Source: Taxawa tesnikishii (nom. ined.) (Eukaryota; Ascomycota; Dothideomycetes; Dothideales). Taken from it: a stretch of 64,000 bases of DNA. The notes below the pieces were generated by a model, which was not told the DNA's origin, did no database searches, and saw only the letters and a program-made list of their open reading frames with translations. The translations under genes and the position numbers were made by a program. The stretch's first letter is position 1; every line of letters begins with the position of its first letter. Below are positions 32,422 through 42,916 of this stretch, one piece after another. The stretch spans positions 620,001 to 684,000 of the forward strand of contig JAPDRO010000010.1 in assembly GCA_030247885.1 (NCBI GenBank), given 5' to 3'.

Positions 32422-32793
32422 ATGGAAATGATCAGGCTGGAGGACGAACATTTGGAACAGCAGTATCTGAAGAGCATCAAAGAGCCGTCTGACCCAGTTT
32501 AAGCAACTTCCCTTACCGGAGCTAAGGAAGTTCTATCCCGCGTACGGACAGACGAAGGGTTACATCCCCTATTGGAAGCCCTTAAGGCGAACGAAAAGGC
32601 CGATCATCGCGCGGCGCAGGAACTGTTGCTTCCATTAACAACCGCAAGGTCCTGTGTCGACCGGATCAGCAAGGCGTACCTGGATGGTTACATACAACCT
32701 GCTTTAACTTCAGATACACGTGGCCATATACTCACGTTCAGGATCTGTCCTATACCGATTCTGGTGGTTGTCTGGGTGAAACGGAAATATTAG
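32422..32793 (+). pseudogene. Unrecognised helical coding remnant
   Basis: From ATG 32422 the reading MEMIRLEDEHLEQQYLKSIK runs to a TAA, and the same frame continues LTGAKEVLSRVRTDEGLHPL, LEALKANEKADHRAAQELLL and TARSCVDRISKAYLDGYIQP to a stop at 32793. The composition is that of a real helical protein with one internal stop. I do not recognise a family. Confidence 0.4.
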
Positions 32794-32808
32794 AGGCGTA
32801 GTTGTGTA

Positions 32809-33548
32809 CTAGTGCAGTTCTGTACGATACCTACCATTAAGTATGTATCTGAGTGACAGTCTCCGCTCAGCACCCTCATCGACGGCCGCACACAAGGGAT
32901 TGCTGGTAAGATCAATGCCGTGTGCGCCGAGCTCGGATATCGACGAATGTGTGTCGCATCCTGGCGAATCGGTGGCAGCGTTCGTGGACAGTTCATCTAC
33001 CGTTGTATCTGAGGAGTTTCGACATACTGATTCGCTGTTTCTGGCCGAAGCCAATATGGAGTGCGTATTCATGCCTGATCTGATCCAGGACAGGATGTCT
33101 AAAGCCTCTGCTTCGGTACGATGCTGCAACATCCAAAGCACTTCCCTGAGATCTTCTGATTCTCTCTGCGACTCTCTGTATTTTCTCTTGACGGAGACTA
33201 TGGGTGACTCGCTGGGGGCAGCGCTGTACTCGCATGATGTTCCTTTTGTCTCGCAGATCACGCAGCTCGGCCTTTTCCCGTCGCACTAATGCAAACATCG
33301 TCAGCAAAGCAAGAAGAGACAGAGAGTAGTTCATAGTATTGCGGCTGTACCTTCCTCTTGCCTTTGCGACAATGATTGCACGCGACGGTGGTTTGTAGGC
33401 GTTTGACTCTTGGTGGTGCATGCTGGGCTGGCGGTGACAAAGAGGAGGAGGAGGAGGAGGAGGAGGAGGAAGATGTCGATGGAGAAGCCAGGGAGGTAGG
33501 CGAAGCCAGAGAAGGCCGTTTCCTGATACGTGCGAGATCGCGGTCCAT
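32809..33548 (-). CDS. Short Zn2Cys6 transcription factor, 2 exons, 224 aa
   Basis: This is a fungal binuclear-cluster DNA-binding regulator. Exon 1 is 33548..33351 (66 codons), the intron is 33350..33286 (65 bp, GTACAG...ATTAG), and exon 2 is 33285..32809. The intron splits the cluster exactly between Lys and Cys. The joined reading has ACNHCRKGKRK then CDGKRPSCVICETKGTSCEY, giving the full CX2CX6CX6CX2CX6C pattern. A Ser-rich N-terminus with about eleven consecutive Ser comes from a GGA/GAG microsatellite. After the cluster comes a short region predicted helical (REVLWMLQHRTEAEALDILS), but no large fungal_trans domain, so the protein is far shorter than the usual 500-900 aa. Nearby targets are unknown, and the ACS transporter is 4 kb away. 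Confidence 0.85.
33442..33471. repeat. GAG trinucleotide microsatellite
   Basis: Ten or so GAG/GGA repeats. On the minus strand they encode a run of Ser in exon 1 of the Zn2Cys6 gene, so copy-number change alters protein length without a frameshift. Confidence 0.95.
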
Positions 33549-34784
33549 AGGGTCGAGGATGAAGCGAGAAGGAAGAGAGCAGGACGAGCGAAGGAGACTA
33601 GCGGACGCATGCCCACCAACGCGAGGTTTCTCATCCACGGAGAGCTATTTGAGCTACTCATGGCTTTCTCTCCGGAATAACTGAGCTTGCCAAGAACCAC
33701 ATCAAGCCGATGGATGTCAGGCAACCTCCTTTACTAGAGCGGAGACGAAGCCACTTCCGATACGCTTGAGCGCCAAGGTTCACCGGCGTGTGGCCATCGA
33801 TCGATCCCAGCCGCTTAAGCTTTCCGCCTACAGGCACACCGAATAACCGGACTGCCATTGCATCGGTTGCCCGCTCCCTGTTGTTGTGTTGCACTGATAC
33901 TTGTATGAGCGAGTGAGGGTTACCGGTATACACGACGCTACGGTTCCAACGGGTCTAATGACTTCCACAGAGGAAACGCTTGTTGTTGTTGCTATTGCTA
34001 GAAGTCCGCCTGGATGTCCTCCTTGCCGTCCCTAACCCTCTTCGATGAACACCTTTGGACATCTAGCGGCCAGCCCGCTGACCTAGGCAAAGTTGTAGAA
34101 TCATCGGGAAACAATCTCTGAGGACCAAAGCGGTCATTCGCGCTCACGGGCACGATGCGAAGGAGAACCAACGTCCAGATTATTCTAATCTCCATGCTCA
34201 AACAAACCATCCCCTCAATCAAATCACGCCCTGGCCCCGCACTTTCGCTGCTGACGCCCGACGCCGGTCTCAAGTGCTATTGTCTCGCACATTCGCGCAA
34301 TGCATCCTCCACCTCTCTCAACCCATGACTTTCGGTGCCGCGGACTGGTCTCTTACTTGCCATACCTCCGCTTGCTTTCACTCTTGTCGGTGCGGGCTAT
34401 ATACTAGAGGAATCTGCTAAACATGGTCGTCGCGCGATTGTATAACGAAGTTGTTGTCTCGAGCGGACGCAATGGTATGTGATGGCAAGATAGCACCATC
34501 CGATCGCAACGGTGTTAAACAGTGTGATTCAATCGAGCCATAACAGTCTAATAACACTCGGGACTACGATCTCAGGTAGGCCGAAGACAATGTGTGCATC
34601 AATGGAAGTAGTGCTCGGATACCGAGATGCTTCTCCTGCTTCGTTCGCCAGCTGGATTACGTGTGGAGCATGACCGCGACGTGCATACGTCCAACCCATC
34701 CCTTCATACACTACGAGCCTTGCGCACAGTGAGGTGCTTGCCTTGAACTTCAGTTCAGCATCATCACCCGTTATCCTCTTCCCT
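33549..34784. other. 5' flank of the Zn2Cys6 gene and unassigned sequence
   Basis: No long supported frame. A minus frame at 34798..34529 (KFKASTSLCARLVVYEGMGW, STTSIDAHIVFGLPEIVVPS) looks protein-like but is not recognised. It may be a remnant. Confidence 0.35.
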
Positions 34785-35986
34785 GCGGTATCCCACACCT
34801 AAGCATTCCTCGCACAGATGGCTGCCTCTCCGGTCTCTTCTGCCCGAGATACCAGCCTTGACGGCCGCCTTAGCAGCAGAGTAATCGCAATAAGAAAGGG
34901 TGGAGTCTGCGGGTCGTTGTCGAAGTAGCCACATACGATTCAGTTGTGCCATATCTTGCGCATGATTGTACACACTGCTGTAGTTGTCGCAGGAGTTTTG
35001 CATGGAATAGGTAGAAAGCGACTTCTCGAGCGTTTTTGGTGGATTGTTGGAGAGAGACTGACCTTCGGATGGCGAGGTAGAAGGGGCTGTGGGATAGAAA
35101 GCACGAGGAGAGACTGCGCAAAGCGTCCGCCTCTGCTTCGTAGATTGGAGCCATCGCAACTCGGCATCATCGGGTTCGTCCGCTGTGGCTTTCCCCTTCC
35201 GTTTCTTTGGACTCGCACTGCGACTGTGTATGATTCAAACTTGTTCCTTGCTTCTTCGGCTTCTACCTTCCTTGTAACCTCCCTAAACTCATCATCAGCC
35301 ACTATTCTTACCCGCACCATCCGACTGGCGCCTGTCGCAAGGACTTTCATGATAGGGGAACATCGTCCAGGCGAACCGGACGAGAAGGTATGGGGAAGAT
35401 ATGTCTTGATTAAGAGCCAAGGGAGTATTGTGGTACAACTGGCTAAGGTCATCGGCAAGGTTGGTGAAGTGAACAGCCCATTCGCCCTTCTTCGGCACAA
35501 AGACGAGCTTCCTGGTATCAAAGGTGGTGTGAAGATCTGAGCTGAGGGCGATCGCGCTGCGGATGGCTAATAAGGGGGCATGTTGTCGTAAGGGAACGCC
35601 CAGTTGTCGAAGTTGGGATATACAGGGTATTTGCCTGTATCTGACGGCACATGGAAGTATAGCACTCGGTCGAGGATGAGATTGTTGCTATCTAGCTGCA
35701 GCCGATTGCCGTCGCGTGTGCGGGTAAAATATCCATCCTAAGCGTTGCAGGCTACGATAGCACATGTAAGATGAGCCGTTCCATAGTGTAATTCACCGCT
35801 TGTATGGTCGAAAGCGAAGAGAGTGAGGAGTATGTCTTGACCGAACTGGTCGGGATAGCCTGGGTGTTTGAAGGTGATAGTGTTGTCACGGTCTCCCGAG
35901 AAGCTGAAGGGTGGAAGGGCGGACTGCGCCGGGACTGGCTCGCGGACTATAAATGAAGTGTTGTGCCCAACAGCTGCAGCCGTCAT
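34785..35986 (-). pseudogene. HNH_2-type fungal nuclease-like gene, decayed
   Basis: ATG 35986 starts MTAAAVGHNTSFIVREPVPA, and RDNTITFKHPGYPDQFGQDI and then HTSGELHYGTAHLTCAIVAC follow. TAG stands where the family pattern suggests Trp, with DGYFTRTRDGNRLQL and DNWAFPYDNMPP after it. The stretch that should carry the first half of the HNH fold is missing. In another frame the second half is present: AIALSSDLHTTFDTRKLVFV, then KKGEWAVHFTNLADDLSQLY and SSPYLLVRFAWTMFP. After a further frame change comes VRIVADDEFREVTRKVEAEE. Deletion of the metal-binding first half plus stop and frame changes makes it nonfunctional. Confidence 0.72.
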
Positions 35987-36289
35987 TTTGTGGATGTTGT
36001 ATGGCTTCCGATCCCTCTGTTTCGTTCGGGTTGCTGCATGACGGCTGCTTATGAGAGGGAAGATACAGCTTGTTTGTTGACTGAGAATCCTCGAACCGGA
36101 AGCGCACTGGCTTGGCTTGGCATGAGGATAAGCACCGATGCCGTAGGCCATACGCTCCCCAACCCGCACTAGACCTTAACCACTATCACCTGATAGTTTC
36201 TGTAGAGCGTCTAAAAGCAGATAGGCGCAGTTCTGGTGGAAGTCGATTGTCTTCATCTGCACTCACTGTCTTCGATGCGCGCCATGTCA

Positions 36290-36470
36290 AAGTAAGACAC
36301 ATTTGCTCCGCGTTCGGAATGATCTGCTCTGATTCATGCACCATTACGTGCGAAATTCGTTCGGCCATGCGATGGTATGTGGTAGTGGGTGGGAAATCGA
36401 ATGCTCGGGCAGCATTTCGAACTGATGTATACTTTTTGTCTTTGTAGGCAGAAATACAGTTCACTTGGCT
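36290..36470 (-). mobile_element. Type I Fot1-like transposase fragment (helix-turn-helix only)
   Basis: A minus-strand frame reads AYKDKKYTSVRNAARAFDFP, then TTTYHRMAERISHVMVHESE, matching residues about 22-70 of the type I transposases. Terminal repeats and the catalytic domain are absent. A fossil fragment of about 180 bp. Confidence 0.8.
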
Positions 36471-36859
36471 TTGTCAACAACTTGCTCTTCCTTTTTCTCC
36501 GAATAGCTAGACCGAACACCAGATACTATTCTCGCCTGATCTGGTACCCTCAGACCGGACCAACCCACACCAAAATGGACCACAAAGACCCGTAGATATA
36601 TCAAGAGCGCAGGACTGCATTGGGGAGGATGGCACTCGTAGGCACGCTTATTGTACGTCGCCTACGGTTGCGACTGTTGCTAGATTACGATATGATCCTA
36701 TTGAGAGGCTCAACACTAGCACAACATAGGGTCACGTTTTCCTTTGGCAAGTGACTGTGTAACAAGCAGTGCTCCTTTTGGCCTCAGACACAAAGCGGTC
36801 GGTAGGCGAGTCTTAACACCACCGCTCATGCGCACTTTGCGTGTCTTGGACAAGTAACC
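36471..36859. other. Intergenic, nothing recognised
   Basis: About 390 bp without supported features. Confidence 0.4.
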
Positions 36860-37320
36860 GGAGAGGGCCGTGACGGCAGCCGAATGCCAAGATCCAGAAA
36901 TCCTCACCCCGTCACGGCAGCTTCGTGGGGTTGTGCAAGCTAAAGGCCGCAGCAGCACCATGCAACATACAGCAGCTATATCCTTCTGCAGGCGCCCTTG
37001 TCGTGCGCTGCTTTAGACCGGCGCTCAGACCACAACAGGCGTGAAGCCAAAACCTGAACGACGTGATACGGTTCGCTGTACTCAAGGGATACTCGCTGTC
37101 ACCGCTGAAAAGCGGGATCCGGGAATCAGTTTACACGTGGAGGGAGATCGGCGGGGGGCGGGGGGGGGGTTCTGGACGTACTGTCTACCTGCAATCCGTC
37201 CGGAGATCATAGTCGCTTTGAGGGATCGGGGACGGGGTGATTCAACGCCGGACTGGGAAAAGGGGTTTTACGAGCCGCTTCCCATCTCCTGTTTCCTGGA
37301 TTAGTCACAACTTCATCCCC
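36860..37320 (-). repeat. Unclassified dispersed repeat, inverted copy with poly-G run
   Basis: The minus strand matches the second half of the 31036 repeat: TCCAGGAAACAGGAGATGGG near 37300, the middle block, and the GCGGTGACAGCG region. A run of about ten G lies at 37161-37170. Orientation is opposite to the copies at 9358 and 31036. Confidence 0.6.
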
Positions 37321-37445
37321 AGTTGTAGTGACCATGATACCACAGTAGGTCAAAAGCCAGCCCGCACCTTCAGTGCTGCAACAGCGAAAGCCCTTCGACT
37401 TGCGGAGTGAAAAACTAAAGACATGCATTATTGGGCTGTGGTGCT

Positions 37446-39243
37446 CTACAAAGTGTACCTGAATCCCTTCAGACCTTCAATGACCTTGCCGCCAGCTGCG
37501 GCCCGCTTGTTGGCCCGCATGAACTTCAGGTCAAGCGCCAAGGTGATGACGACGATCAGAGCACTGGCAATCATGGTAGCATAGATTCCAGGGCGGTAGC
37601 CGGGCTTGTCCTGATCCCTGAAGACAGTCCCTCCAATGATACCGCCAATGCCACCAGCTCCGACGAGGGTAGCAGAGCACAGGGCACGCTTCCACTGGCC
37701 GCGGATGTTGTTTGCTTGCCAGGTAAGAACACAGGGGATGTTGGCATTGCATGCGGTTGTTGCAAGGAACACGCCAAAGTAGCGACAGCCGACATTCTCC
37801 ACGAAGCCGAGGAGAGCAAGACCTGGATTACTTGTTAGCATGTGAGAACTCATGTACGGGCGAAAAAGCATGACTTACCAAGAAGACACAGGCAGCCGTT
37901 GAAGATGATGAAAGGAGACCGAATGTGCCACTTGTCTCCGTACCATGCAAACGTGAACATGACAATAGCGGCGAGGACATAAGGCGGTGCGATGAGGCAT
38001 TGTGAAGCGGCAGTACTGAAGCCCATGCCCGCCTGGAGGATGATGGGAAGGAAGTATGCGATTGCATACGTGCAGGTGGTCGTCAGGCCGAACAATGCCG
38101 CAAAGCCCCAGACCTTAAGATCGAGACCGTTCTTAAGGTACTTGCCGAGCTTGAACCTACAACAGTAGTAAGCAACAGTCGAGAAAGACAACAGATAGTA
38201 CTTACTCTTCAGGAATCGCGTCATGTCTGTCTTTCTCGATTCTCGCAACGATGAACGCTGCCTCCTCTTCGTTTAAGAACTTCAGGCCGAAGGTCTTTGT
38301 GGAAAGCTCACTGTTCCGGCGTCAGCGACACTCTGCCATTTTCTCAGCGTCGATGGCGACTTACGGAAAATCAACAATCAGGACATACGCTGCTAGGCCG
38401 ATGAGACAGGTGATAAGGCCTTGCATGATGCTAACCCATACCGTCAGTCGTTATCTTACAGCCGACATACGACTTGACTTACAAAATCCACCTCCAACCG
38501 GAGAGACCCGGCTTGATGCCGCTGGGAGCGTGTGGGTTGGCTTTGGTTGGACCGTAATGCGCACCGAGGCCGTCGCCAGAGCCAAGACCTGACATCTGGC
38601 TGAAGCCGTAGGCAAGGATTCCGGAGAAAGCAGATGCCATTGAACCTATAAGATAGAAGACCGCATTGCGCTTCTGCAGCTCGTATCGTGGGTACCAGCA
38701 GCTATGGATTCTGTCAGCTAGAGAAAACGCCATGACGATATTCATTGCACACCTCAGAAGATATGCGCATCCTGGGAAGAAGCCAGCCTCGAACACTCCG
38801 AGGAGCAGCCGGAGAGGGATCATCTGGGTCCAGTGCTTGACGAAGGCCATGCCAATCATGGTCGCACCCCACAGGACGGTGATAGTTGGGAGGAATGCTC
38901 GCGGCCCAATCTTACGCAGAATGACGGTGGCTGGGGGCTGCAATAGGACGTAGGTGATGAAGAAGACCAGGACGATGATGGAGTAACGCTCGCCAATTAG
39001 AACAAGGTCCGTGCCCATTCCAGCGACAACAGCGATACCGGTGTTTGTACGATCCATCAGGCTCACACAGTAAAGAAAACCCAAGGTCAGCACAAGCCGT
39101 CTGTCGATGCGTCTCATGATCTTCTTCCGCTCTTCAGGGGCGAATCGTTCGATACGGGCATCATTGATAGCATCAGAGTCTACAGACTCCACACGCTCGA
39201 GGAAGTCGGCCTTGGTGTCCTCTTTAATCTCGGGAGAAGCCAT
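37446..39243 (-). CDS. MFS transporter, ACS (allantoate permease/Dal5-like) family, 6 exons, 511 aa
   Basis: This is a plasma-membrane anion:cation symporter-type permease. Exons (minus) are 39243..38753, 38701..38483, 38430..38365, 38310..38206, 38156..37879 and 37822..37446. The introns are 51, 52, 54, 49 and 56 bp, GT-AG, all in phase. Family blocks are KKIMRRIDRRLVLTLGFLYC, SLMDRTNTGIAVVAGMG, MIPLRLLLGVFEAGFFPGCA, CWYPRYELQKRNAVFYLIGS, GLSGWRWIF, then ELSTKTFGLKFLNEEEAAFI and LPIILQAGMGFSTAASQCLI, and finally LTWQANNIRGQWKRALCSAT. Members carry allantoate, ureidosuccinate, nicotinate, pantothenate or similar acids, and the substrate here is not determined. Length is normal, and no damage was seen. 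Confidence 0.94.
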
Positions 39244-41139
39244 GTCTTGTTGATCAGGAAGAAGTGAATGAGGGAAGGGACAATGAACTCCAGCCGGAGA
39301 ACGAAGGTTGGAGATATGCTCTATAAGGTCTGGTAGGCTTTGGCCTAGGAACCTGACTGACTTACAAGCACTCCGCCGTGGTGAGGGGCAGATATATACG
39401 TTGTCAGCTCGTCTGTACTCCGTGCTTGTGTGAATCCATTTGCTGGTGAAGCTACACTCTCCGGGAATTGATAGTGGAGACGCCGGAGTCTATTCAAGAC
39501 TGGAATCCCTGTTTGGGAGCCTCGGCTACGAAACTCACACGGCAGTTGTTGCCTCTTTCTGAAGAGGGTGTGCGGGTGCACCCACATGGCTGTGGAGAGA
39601 TCACCGCTAGGGCCAAGATCCGTCCCACTGCCACCCTACCCCAGACGGGGAAACTCGACCTTGGCATGTGGCTTTGTACCACAACGGTACCCATATTGAT
39701 TGGACAGCGCTGGAAGCCAGTCCATGAGCCAAGAGTTTGGCCAACGCCAAGTACCTCTTCCTGCAGATATCTTAGCAAGCGAACCCAGCACCGCCGGACA
39801 GTGTTTCTCCTCACGGGATGCCCTTGGCATGACTGGGAGACGATGCTTTCGACCGGCATCTGTCGACTCTGGATGGACGTTGCGAAGGCTGGCTTGGCCT
39901 GAAATGAAGCAACAAAAAGTCTAGGAAATGTTTTATAATCCGAGGCTGAGAAGAAAGGAGACAGGTTCAGTTTCGTGAGGTTGTATGGTTGCATCACAAC
40001 TGACCGACCCGTTGAAATCCTTTCCCTAATCTAGCAATCACACTCCAGGGCACAAGGCGGATGCGCAATCTTCTTGCTGTTCACGGTACGATGACTACGG
40101 CAAATGGCACCCATTGCGCGACGAGTGGGCATGGCTGTGTACCAAGCAATGGGCCATGCAACAGAGCAACAGAGTTCCAACGCCAGTTGCCGCATTCACT
40201 ACGAGCCTCTCGTAGCTAAGCGACAAGACCCAGAGGCGAAGCACGCATAAGTATCGAATCGAATAACATCCAGTTCCGAACTTGGCTGTACTCCTGGAGA
40301 AGCCTCCTGCAGTTCTCCGGATCATGTTCTGTAGCGATCAGTAAAGCATTGGAGATCTCATCAAGGATCAAGCAATAAGAGCAACTGGAGTGACGTGACC
40401 AAGTACAAGTTACAACACCATCGTTTGTGGTACAGAAGGTTTGGCCCAGCCATGCAGGTGATCTGCGGGATCTGGACCGAACCAAGCAGTCGGCGGTGAA
40501 GCCTAATGAGACAACAACTGAAGACACCCAGGGTTACCGCGTACCAGCAACCTCGGTTTGTAAAGGTGGCGGAGGAGGCTTGGCTGATAATCCGATCTCA
40601 TGGGTAACGCTAACAAGGATGTTACGAAATTGAATGTTGAGACGGAGGATGACCGCTGGGAGCATCTAGAGGTCGTCGATGAAAGAATCCGATCTCATCC
40701 GAATGGCTTTGTAACATGATGAATGGTACACTTGTTCGTAAGTCAGCGCTCATCAAAAAGTGGCAATGCACCGAAACGTCCAGCATCTGACAAAGGTTCT
40801 TCGCTGTTGGATGGTCTTGCCCTCTCATTTCGAATGAAGACTACATTGTACTAGTGTGGCAAGTAACGTCAGGGACGGGAAGTCTTGTGGCAGTCCAAAT
40901 CTGTTTCCCACCTTCCAATCTGCCTTCGCGAGCAATCTCTGCGTGCGGAAGTCCAGCGTTGCATGCCGGAGCTAATGGCATTAGGCACGACACGGCGCAT
41001 CCGGGATCTCTGATGAGCACTCCCTCGTGCCTAACAAACATGGGTGCCCGTGGTTGGAGTGCTCGTTTGCTGCCGGTGACACTGGACCGCACGTACGTAC
41101 GGCTAGAACGACCAGGCACTCATGCGCTCCGACGAGACG
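39244..41139. other. Long gene-poor interval upstream of the ACS transporter
   Basis: About 1.9 kb. The first several hundred bases should include the transporter promoter. Open frames such as 39997..39494 (minus) have no recognisable motif or splice logic. No element ends are seen. Confidence 0.4.
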
Positions 41140-41260
41140 ATCAAAGACATTCTTGACCCCGGCGGCATCTTCCGCCTGTGCTTCTTGTTAATATGATGAT
41201 GCAAATCCGGCTTGGTGACTAATCCATCGCAGCCCGGCACGGTGCAGAATACCATCTCCT
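41140..41260 (-). pseudogene. C2H2 zinc-finger remnant
   Basis: A minus-strand reading EMVFCTVPGCDGLVTKPD then LHHHINKKHRRK fits CX4CX12HX4H spacing within a short frame (41384..41103). No partner exons are evident, so it is listed as a possible fragment. Confidence 0.35.
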
Positions 41261-41398
41261 TGGGTTTACCCTCGCAGCCAGAATTATGTTTGTCATTGTT
41301 TCTTGGTATGGTGACTCGCCAAAAGCACCGGAACTCTTCCGCGATGGACCGTCGCAACGCGTCAATCTGTACACACTCTGTCAATTCAAACCATCCCT

Positions 41399-42779
41399 AT
41401 GGCTCCTCAGACTCGTGCTCTTGCTGCTATCTCGCGTGATCGTCGTCGTTATGACGAGCTCTCGCCAGCTACGAGAAATCAGACCGTTGGAGCAGCTGCT
41501 GTTGGTGTGCCACAGCATAAGATACGCGACCTTTTCGAGGTGCCAGCTTCCACAATCAACAGGACCATCAACAACGCCTCCGACAATCTACAAGGTGTCT
41601 TAAACTCTCGCTCAGGCCGTTCACAGCATTGTGCAGAGCGTACAAAGCGTGCTATCCTTCTTTACGCACACCAAAACCCCTTCTCAACGTACAGTCAGCT
41701 CTTGACTGATCTCCAGCTAGATTGCAGCCATTCAACTGTTTACCGGATTCTCAAGGACCAAGGAATCAAAGACTGGATTGCCAAGAAGCGGCCTTTGTTG
41801 TCAGAGGCTACTGCTCAAAAGAGAAGAGACTGGTGCGAGTTACACAAGCATTAGACTGTCGAAGACTGGCTAAAAGTCATCTTCTCAGATGAGTGCCCTG
41901 TGGAGCGTGGATCTGGCAAACCAGCTGCCTACGTATGGCGCACTACTGGCCAAGCATACCAAAAGGACAAGGCACAACCATTCAACAAGAGCAAGGACAT
42001 ACGTGTTATGGTTTGGGCTGGTGTACATGGCAATCAAAAGACTAAGTTGATTGTTATGCGCCGAGATCTGTCATCTAAGAAGCAAGGCTGTAAAGCAGCC
42101 GCCCACATAGATGCACTCGCTATGGGACTACTCCTTATGTACAAGCAAGAGTTGGTGTTCCAACAGGACAATGATGGGGTCCATGCAGCCAAAAAGTCAG
42201 CAGCTTTTCCGAAGAAGAATGGCATCAATCTGTTGAAAGACTAACCTCCATACTCACCAGATCTGAATTCAATTGAGCACCTCTGGGTGTTACGGGTCCT
42301 TCCCGCCAGACGTGGTCGGCGCAAACCTGTGCGACCTCTTGGCGGAGCCAAGACCAGCGCACACGCAGATGCACGGCGCACTTGGTCCTTGAGTACGAAG
42401 TCCTTGACTATGTTGTTACGTTTCTTTACCGTAGATAGGAGCTTCGTGCTCAACTTATGTAGCAAGTCCAATCACTGCCTTCTCTTATACAACGTCACCC
42501 GTACCTACCTTCCTGCAATACTACTGCTCCCTGCCTGATATTGTGTAGCCTAGGGCATACCTGTTACACCGGGCCATGCTAAAGAAGCAGGAGTTCGAGC
42601 TCTTTCCTGGCATGGATTGCTAGTCCGGTAGTGACGAAATCATTCATGAGAGGACAGAGGATAACCTTATTGGTGCATGAGACCAGGTTGATGGTAAGAA
42701 GGTGTACAATTGTGTTGCTGGCATAATAGATAGGATCCAAGAGTGTATCAAAAACAATGGCTGGTACTCCGAATATTGA
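41399..42779 (+). pseudogene. Tc1-like transposase, decayed, split by a solo LTR
   Basis: ATG 41399 starts MAPQTRALAAISRDRRRYDE. Helix-turn-helix stretches (QTVGAAAVGVPQHKIRDLFE, THQLLTDLQ-like SHSTVYRILKDQGIKDW) precede the DDE core: VIFSDECPVERGSGKPAAYV, VFQQDNDGVHAAKKSAAFPK and PPYSPDLNSIEHLW, so D, D and E of a Tc1-type triad are all readable. TAG follows KH where Trp is expected, and TAA follows LLKD where relatives have Trp. Both are G-to-A type changes. After the LTR (42288..42568) the frame resumes AMLKKQEFELFPGMDC and ends NNGWYSEY-stop with more stops. Terminal repeats were not found. Confidence 0.85.
42288..42568 (+). mobile_element. Solo-LTR-like element inserted in the Tc1-like transposase
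   Basis: This 281-bp block runs from TGTTACGGGTCC to CCTGTTACA and shares its interior with the block at 10371..10689. It is flanked by a 5-bp near-perfect direct repeat (CTGGG/CCGGG) and interrupts the Tc1-like frame between EHLW and AMLKK. It postdates the Tc1 insertion. No internal retroelement genes are present, as expected for a solo LTR left by recombination. Confidence 0.8.
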
Positions 42780-42916
42780 AGGCAACCACTTTTCCTGAGT
42801 GACCATGAGAATCTATAACATCTGAACTATTCTATACTCGGTTTGCAAGCAAGCTACCAGTGTTGCTAGTACACAGCAAACGGTGGTGCATTTGAGGGTG
42901 GGCTTCAGATTCGGCT

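Noticed and set aside
33376-33684. Plus-strand frame with a long Glu run
   Set aside because: Antisense of the poly-Ser microsatellite in the Zn2Cys6 gene. The minus-strand reading has the metal cluster and a fitting intron.
37151-37170. Poly-G tract as a possible quadruplex or regulatory site
   Set aside because: It lies in one diverged copy of the dispersed repeat and is not shared with the other copies, so it is probably slippage.
39494-39997. 167-codon minus-strand frame upstream of the ACS transporter
   Set aside because: No motif, odd composition, overlapping plus-strand frames of equal quality and no intron pattern.
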